From contig JADGQK010000017.1 in NCBI GenBank assembly GCA_017881915.1, positions 1 to 41,553 on the forward strand: 41,553 nucleotides of DNA, in the 5' to 3' direction. This document shows, in pieces, positions 36,752 to 41,553 of the stretch (position 1 is the stretch's first letter; the number at the start of each line of letters is the position of its first letter). Source of the stretch: Chloroflexota bacterium. GTDB lineage: Bacteria > Chloroflexota > Limnocylindria > Limnocylindrales > CSP1-4. The position numbers and the translations under genes were made by a program. A model generated the notes under the pieces. That model saw nothing but the letters and a program-made list of their open reading frames with translations, was not told where the DNA came from and ran no database searches.

Positions 36752-36865
36752 TTACCCCTGCCGCTGCTTGTGCTTGGGATTGGTGCAGATGACCATCACG
36801 GTGCCGTGGCGACGAATCACCTTGCAATTGTCGCAACGGGCCTTGACGGAGGCTCGAACTTTCAA
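36752..36865 (-). CDS. rpmJ: 50S ribosomal protein L36 (missing from the ORF track; TTG start)
   Basis: Own translation of the reverse complement: [37 protein letters not shown], 37 aa, between infA and rpsM. Confidence 0.95.
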   Translation of the reverse strand: MKVRASVKARCDNCKVIRRHGTVMVICTNPKHKQRQG

Positions 36866-36895
36866 CGGTTCCTCGATCGAACTCAGATAGCTCGG

Positions 36896-37114
36896 TTACT
36901 TCAGGCGGTAGGTGATCCGACCGCGGGTGAGATCGTAGGGGGAGAGCTCCACCCTGACTCGATCGCCGGGCAGGATCCGGATGAAATTCATCCGCAGCTT
37001 GCCGCTGATGTGAGCCAGAACCCGATGGCCATTCTCGAGTTCGACGGCGAACATCGTGTTCGGGAGCGGCTCGATCACCGTTCCTTCGACTTCGATCGCG
37101 TCCTTCTTGGCCAC
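36896..37114 (-). CDS. infA: translation initiation factor IF-1
   Basis: GTG start: [72 protein letters not shown]. Confidence 0.97.
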   Translation of the reverse strand: MAKKDAIEVEGTVIEPLPNTMFAVELENGHRVLAHISGKLRMNFIRILPGDRVRVELSPYDLTRGRITYRLK

Positions 37115-37146
37115 AGGCTTTCGGTCTTCCCTTTCTCGCACGGAAT

Positions 37147-37166
37147 GCCGGCCCGAGTGGGCCGAC
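37147..37166 (-). other. stable hairpin in the infA leader
   Basis: GCCGGCCC-GAGT-GGGCCGAC: 8-bp stem (one G-U in RNA), 4-nt loop; no T-run follows. Confidence 0.5.
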
Positions 37167-37178
37167 ACACGAACGGTG

Positions 37179-37207
37179 AGGATATCAAATCTTCGCCAAT
37201 CCGGCAA
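37179..37207 (-). promoter_or_regulatory. candidate sigma70-type promoter upstream of infA
   Basis: Minus strand TTGCCG-N17-TATCCT in the map-infA gap, the most AT-rich stretch nearby. Confidence 0.5.
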
Positions 37208-37218
37208 CCACCGGCTGG

Positions 37219-37986
37219 TCAGACGGTGGTCAGGATCTCCGGTCCGTGCTGGGTGATGGCGATGCTGTGCTCGAAGTGAGCGGCCAATGAGCCGTCCCGG
37301 GTCACGATCGTCCAGTCATCGGGCAGCATCATCGCCTCGTGGCTGCCCAGGGTGAACATCGGCTCGATCGCGAGGCAGAGGCCCGGCTCCAGCTTGCGGC
37401 CCACCTGGCCGCTGCGGTAGTTCGGGACCTGGGGATCCTCGTGCATCGCCCGGCCGATGCCATGGCCGACGAACTGGCGGATCACGCCGTAACCCTTCGG
37501 ACCAGCGACATCCTCGACCGCCGCCCCGATGTCGCTCACGTGGTTGCCCGGCTGGGCCGCCGCGATCCCGGCCATCATGGCCAGGCGCGTCGTCTCGATC
37601 AGCTCGCGGATCGGCTCAGGTGGCTGGCCGACGTAGAAGGTCCGGGCCGCGTCGCCGTGCCAGCCGTCGACGATCGCGCCGGCATCGATCGAGACGAGCT
37701 GGCCCTCCCGGATCGTCCGCTCGCCGGGGATGCCATGGACGATCTCGGCATCGATCGAGATGCAGATGCTGGCCGGGAATGGCCGGCGCGGATTGGCCCC
37801 GGGATAGCCCTTGAACGAAGGCAGCGCGCCGCTCCGGCGGATATGAGCCTCGGCCAGGGCGTCCAGGTGGGCGGTGCTGACCCCCGGACGGAGCTCCGAC
37901 TCGACCAGGGCGAGGACTTCGGCCACGACCCGGCCGGCCCGGCGCATCGCGTCGATCTCGGTCGCCGATTTCAGGCTGACGGCCAT
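37219..37986 (-). CDS. map: type I methionine aminopeptidase
   Basis: [87 protein letters not shown] at 37986 (GTG at 37989 also possible). Confidence 0.96.
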   Translation of the reverse strand: MAVSLKSATEIDAMRRAGRVVAEVLALVESELRPGVSTAHLDALAEAHIRRSGALPSFKGYPGANPRRPFPASICISIDAEIVHGIPGERTIREGQLVSIDAGAIVDGWHGDAARTFYVGQPPEPIRELIETTRLAMMAGIAAAQPGNHVSDIGAAVEDVAGPKGYGVIRQFVGHGIGRAMHEDPQVPNYRSGQVGRKLEPGLCLAIEPMFTLGSHEAMMLPDDWTIVTRDGSLAAHFEHSIAITQHGPEILTTV

Positions 37987-38681
37987 CACCCGACCCTGCC
38001 CTTGGCTTCGCTCGACCGGGCGCCGGGACCCACCGCGCCGCGGGCCGCGGCGAGGAGGCCCTCGGTCACCTCGGCGGCGGGCCGAAGGCCATCGATCGTG
38101 CGCAGGAGGCCGCGCTCGCGGTAGTAACCGACCACCTCGCGCAGGGCGCTGAGCTGGGCTGCCAGGCGGGCCGCGACCGTCTCCCGCCGGTCATCCTCCC
38201 GCTGGATCAGCGTCGAGCCGTCCAGGTCGCACAGGCCGGCGACCCGGGGGGGATGGCTGGACTCGTTGTAGACGTGTCCGTTGGCCTGGCAGATCCAGCG
38301 CCCGGACAGGCGTCGGACGAGCTCTGCCTCGGGTACTTCGATCTCGAGGGCGACGCCGACCGCGCTGCCGCGCTCGGCCAGGGCCGTGGCCAGGATGTCC
38401 GCCTGGGCCAGGTTGCGCGGGAAGCCGTCGAGGATCGCCCCACCGCCCGCGTCGGGCTGGGCCAGCCGGTCGAGGAGCATCTTGACGGTGATGCTGTCCG
38501 GCACGAGCTGGCCCCGCTCCATGTAGCGGCGTGCCTCGAGTCCGACCGCGGAGCCTTCGTGCACGGCCAATCGGAACAGGTCTCCGGTGGCGACGTGGGG
38601 GAGACCGAGTCGATCCGCGAGGATCGGCGCCTGGGTACCCTTACCGGCGCCGGGGGCGCCGAGCAGGACCAGGAATGTCAC
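37986..38681 (-). CDS. adk: adenylate kinase
   Basis: GTG start overlapping the secY stop; TFLVLLGAPGAGKGTQAPILADRLGLPHVATGDLFR; ILDGFPRNLAQA; LID RWICQANGHVYNESSHPPRVAGLCDLDG. Confidence 0.96.
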   Translation of the reverse strand: MTFLVLLGAPGAGKGTQAPILADRLGLPHVATGDLFRLAVHEGSAVGLEARRYMERGQLVPDSITVKMLLDRLAQPDAGGGAILDGFPRNLAQADILATALAERGSAVGVALEIEVPEAELVRRLSGRWICQANGHVYNESSHPPRVAGLCDLDGSTLIQREDDRRETVAARLAAQLSALREVVGYYRERGLLRTIDGLRPAAEVTEGLLAAARGAVGPGARSSEAKGRVG

Positions 38682-39964
38682 CGGATGAAGCCCTCGTAGT
38701 TGCGCATCAGCAGCTGAGCCTCGATCTGCTTCATCGTCTCGACCACGACGCTGACCACGATCAGCAGGCTGGTCCCACCCAGGGTCAGGCCGCCCAGGCT
38801 CTTGAACACGGCGGCCAGGATCGTCGGCGAAACGGCCACGATCGCCAGGAAGAAGGCGCCCGCGATCGTGATCCGGTTGACCACCCGGCGGAGATAATCC
38901 TCGGTCGGCCGGCCCGGCCGGATTCCCGGGATGAACCCGCCGTTCTTGCGCAGTTGCTCGGCGGTCTCGTCCGGCTTGAACGTGAATGCGGTATAGAAAT
39001 ATGTGAAGCCGAAGGTCAGCACGAAGTACAAGGCGATATACAGGAAGGCCTGGGGATCCATCAACCTGACGATGCCCTGCGAGATGCCGGCAATCACGTC
39101 GACCTTCGAGGTCGTGAAGTAGGAGGCGATCTGGGTCGGGAAGAGCAGGATGCTGACCGCGAAGATGATCGGGATCACGCCGGCCTGGTTGACCCGCAGG
39201 GGCAGGAACGTCGAGCCACCCTGGTACATCCGCCGGCCGCGGACACGGCTGGCGTACTGGACCGGGATCCGCCGCTGGCCCTCCTGGATGTAGACGATCA
39301 CGCCGACGGCGGCCAGTCCAACGACCACGAAGGCGATGAAGGCGGTGAGGTCCGGGTTGTTCAGGAAGGCCGTCAGGGCGGTCGGGGCTCGACCGACGAT
39401 CCCGGCGAAGATGATGAAGCTGATGCCGTTGCCGATGCCCTTCTCGGTGATCAGCTCGCCCAGCCACATCAGCATGATCGAGCCGGTGGTCAGGGCGATC
39501 ATCTGGGTCAGCGTGCCGATGTCATCGAGGCCGAAGCCACCGGTCAGGACCGGCGGGTTCGAGCCGTGCAGCACGGCCAGGAAGCCATATGACTGGAGCA
39601 GGGCGAGGGGCACAGCCAGGTAGCGGGTGTACTGGTTGATCTTGTTGCGCCCGTACTCCCCCTCGCGGCTGAGCTGCTGGAGGCGGGGAATCACCCCGGT
39701 CATGAGCTGGATGATGATCGAGGCGTTGATGTACGGGTTGACCCCCAGGCCCACGATCGAGAAGCGCGACAGGCCGCCGCCCGAGAAAAGGTCGAGCAGG
39801 CCGAGCAGCTGGTTGCCGTTGAACAGGGACTGGAGCGAAGCCGCGTTCGCCCCAGGGACCGGCACGTGGGACAGGAAGCGGAAGATGATGAGGATCCCGG
39901 CGACGAACAGAATCCGCCGCCGGATGTCGGGCGCGCGGAAGGCGTTGAGCAGGGATTCAATCAT
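38678..39964 (-). CDS. secY: protein translocase subunit SecY
   Basis: GGGLSRFSIVGLGVNPYINASIIIQLMTGVIPRLQQLSREGEYGRNKINQYTRYLAVPLALLQSYG; multiple TM helices; GFIPGIRPGRPTEDYLRRVVNRIT. Confidence 0.98.
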   Translation of the reverse strand: MIESLLNAFRAPDIRRRILFVAGILIIFRFLSHVPVPGANAASLQSLFNGNQLLGLLDLFSGGGLSRFSIVGLGVNPYINASIIIQLMTGVIPRLQQLSREGEYGRNKINQYTRYLAVPLALLQSYGFLAVLHGSNPPVLTGGFGLDDIGTLTQMIALTTGSIMLMWLGELITEKGIGNGISFIIFAGIVGRAPTALTAFLNNPDLTAFIAFVVVGLAAVGVIVYIQEGQRRIPVQYASRVRGRRMYQGGSTFLPLRVNQAGVIPIIFAVSILLFPTQIASYFTTSKVDVIAGISQGIVRLMDPQAFLYIALYFVLTFGFTYFYTAFTFKPDETAEQLRKNGGFIPGIRPGRPTEDYLRRVVNRITIAGAFFLAIVAVSPTILAAVFKSLGGLTLGGTSLLIVVSVVVETMKQIEAQLLMRNYEGFIR

Positions 39965-39966
39965 CG

Positions 39967-40812
39967 TCAGGCGTCGTTGTCGGGGTGCTCGGTGGCCTTG
40001 GCGGCGGCCTTCGGGTCGGCTTTGCCGGTCGCCTTCGCGGACTTGGCGGCCTTGGGCTTGGCAACCTCGGACTTGGCGGCCTTGGGCTTGGCAACCTTGG
40101 GCTTGCTGGCTGGGGTGCCGGCGGAAGCGTTCGCCGTGGTCGGCTTGGCCGGCCGGCCCGGCTTGGGCGTGGTCTCCGGCTGGGCGTCCGCCCCGGATTC
40201 GACCGGGGCTTCAACTGTCGAGTCGGGCGCCGTGTGGGCGACTACGGGGACCTCAGGCTCAGGCAGGTCGAGGCCGAGGGCGGCCAGCGGACCGCTGGGA
40301 ACCTCGAGCACCTGGACGGACCCGCCGGCAGCCTCGATCTTGGCAATCGCGCTCCGACTGAACGCGTCGGCGACCACGAAGAGGGCCACCGACAAATCAC
40401 CGTTGCCGAGGACCTTGAGTGGCTTCTTGAGGGTCGACACGAGTCCGGCCGCGCGCAGGATCTCCTGGTTGATCGTGATCGGGGCCGTCGTTCCGGCCTT
40501 GCCGGCCTTCTTCGCCCCGGGTAGCTCGCCGGGCTCGAAGATGCCGGCCTCGACAAGGGCAGCGATCCGTCCGAGATTCACGACCTCGTATTCGATCCGG
40601 AAGCGATTCTTGAAGCCGTGCAGCTTGGGGATCCGCATCTGGAGGGGCGTCTGGCCGCCTTCGAACCAGGCCGGGATCGAGGCTCCGGCGCGAGCCTTCT
40701 GGCCCTTCGTGCCGCGGCCCGCGGTCTTGCCGCCGCCCGCCGCGATCCCGCGCCCGACGCGCTTGCGCGCGCGGTGGGCGCCCTTCGCGGGGCGCAGATC
40801 GTGGAGCTTCAT
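39967..40812 (-). CDS. rplO: 50S ribosomal protein L15 with long Ala/Lys/Pro-rich C-terminal extension
   Basis: [43 protein letters not shown] core; tail KPKVAKPKAAKSEVAKPKAAKSAKATGKADPKAAAKATEHPDNDA. Confidence 0.96.
   Translation of the reverse strand: MKLHDLRPAKGAHRARKRVGRGIAAGGGKTAGRGTKGQKARAGASIPAWFEGGQTPLQMRIPKLHGFKNRFRIEYEVVNLGRIAALVEAGIFEPGELPGAKKAGKAGTTAPITINQEILRAAGLVSTLKKPLKVLGNGDLSVALFVVADAFSRSAIAKIEAAGGSVQVLEVPSGPLAALGLDLPEPEVPVVAHTAPDSTVEAPVESGADAQPETTPKPGRPAKPTTANASAGTPASKPKVAKPKAAKSEVAKPKAAKSAKATGKADPKAAAKATEHPDNDA
40041..40100. repeat. 30-nt tandem repeat, two copies with one mismatch, encoding the L15 tail
   Basis: acttggcggccttgggcttggcaacctcgg / acttggcggccttgggcttggcaaccttgg. 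Confidence 0.9.
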
Positions 40813-41018
40813 GCCTTCTCCTCGGGACCGGCCTCGGGAAGCTCCTCGACCTGGACGAGGAAGCGCACCTGGCGGACCATGCCGCGGGTCGCTGGATTGT
40901 CCGGCACCTCGACGATGTCACCGATCCGGTGAAGGCCGAGGGCGCGAACCGTGGCGCGATTCCGCTGGATGTGACTGATCGTGCTCTTGACCTGGGTGAC
41001 GCGCAGCCTAGCGGGCAT
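40809..41018 (-). CDS. rpmD: 50S ribosomal protein L30
   Basis: [54 protein letters not shown]. Confidence 0.97.
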   Translation of the reverse strand: MPARLRVTQVKSTISHIQRNRATVRALGLHRIGDIVEVPDNPATRGMVRQVRFLVQVEELPEAGPEEKA

Positions 41019-41541
41019 CGGCGGCCTCCACGACAGGCTGGCCGGGGATCGCCAGGCGGACGGTCACGCCGCGACGAGCGGAGATCTCCGCGGCCGAGTG
41101 GAGCGAGGCCAGCGCGTTGATCGTGGCCCGGGTGACATTGACCGGGTTGGTCGAGCCGTGGACCTTGGCCAGGATGTCGCGGATGCCGGCCGCCTCGACG
41201 ACGGCGCGGACGGCGCCCCCGGCGATGACCCCGGTGCCCTGGGAGGCCGGCTTGAGCATGACCCGGGCGGCGGAATACTCGACCCGCACCTCGTGGGGGA
41301 TTGTCGTTCCGACCATCGGGATCCGGATCAGGTTCTTCTTGGCATCCTCGACGCCCTTGCGGATCGACTCGGGGACTTCGCCGGCCTTGCCCAGGCCGAC
41401 CCCGACGTGGCCGGCGCCATCACCGACGACGACGATCGCGCTGAAGCTGAAGCGACGGCCGCCCTTGACCACCTTCGCGACGCGGTTGATCTGGACGACA
41501 CGCTCCTCGAGCGTGAGCTTGTTGGGGTCGATGCGGGCCAC
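41008..41541 (-). CDS. rpsE: 30S ribosomal protein S5
   Basis: [62 protein letters not shown]; complete start [10 protein letters not shown] at 41541. Confidence 0.98.
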   Translation of the reverse strand: MARIDPNKLTLEERVVQINRVAKVVKGGRRFSFSAIVVVGDGAGHVGVGLGKAGEVPESIRKGVEDAKKNLIRIPMVGTTIPHEVRVEYSAARVMLKPASQGTGVIAGGAVRAVVEAAGIRDILAKVHGSTNPVNVTRATINALASLHSAAEISARRGVTVRLAIPGQPVVEAADAR

Positions 41542-41553
41542 TGGTTGCTCCTT

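Noticed and set aside
1-41553. CRISPR array, tRNA/rRNA genes, transposase, integrase, prophage, toxin-antitoxin or restriction genes
   Set aside because: None recognised by reading ORFs and intergenic regions; a tRNAscan/Infernal run would be needed to exclude small RNAs fully.

Overview
High-GC bacterial chromosomal window, almost entirely coding and mostly on the minus strand. The lineage looks like Chloroflexota, but this is inference from gene content, not tested. From left to right it contains: ppdK; a plus-strand redox cluster (FNR-like, NfnA-like, GltA/NfnB-like); glyQS, a PPOX/F420-type protein and recO; a polyprenyl synthetase; a CorC-like protein, glmU and ridA; the ispE-rsmA-tsaD-rimI-tsaB-tsaE block; an orphan MutL/GlmL-type ASKHA protein with an uncharacterised partner; a 96-aa orphan, a macro-domain protein, alr, nnrD, acpS, glmS, glmM, cdaR and cdaA (c-di-AMP/cell wall block); a TPR protein and argF; and the ribosomal/secY/rpoA block (rpsI to rpsE). 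I saw no CRISPR array, tRNA/rRNA gene, transposon or prophage. Best candidates for something undescribed: (1) the MutL-like ASKHA ATPase co-transcribed with a BSH/KOW-like unknown protein and no mutase nearby; (2) a recurring TANNNT-N6-start motif at operon heads, suggesting leaderless promoters; (3) an unusually structured ridA leader with mutually exclusive pairings; (4) alr anomalies: a probable CTG start in a CTGA overlap, and a 128-nt run into the macro-domain gene with an out-of-frame tandem stop; (5) an infA internal promoter and leader hairpin; (6) a long, repeat-built tail on ribosomal protein L15.
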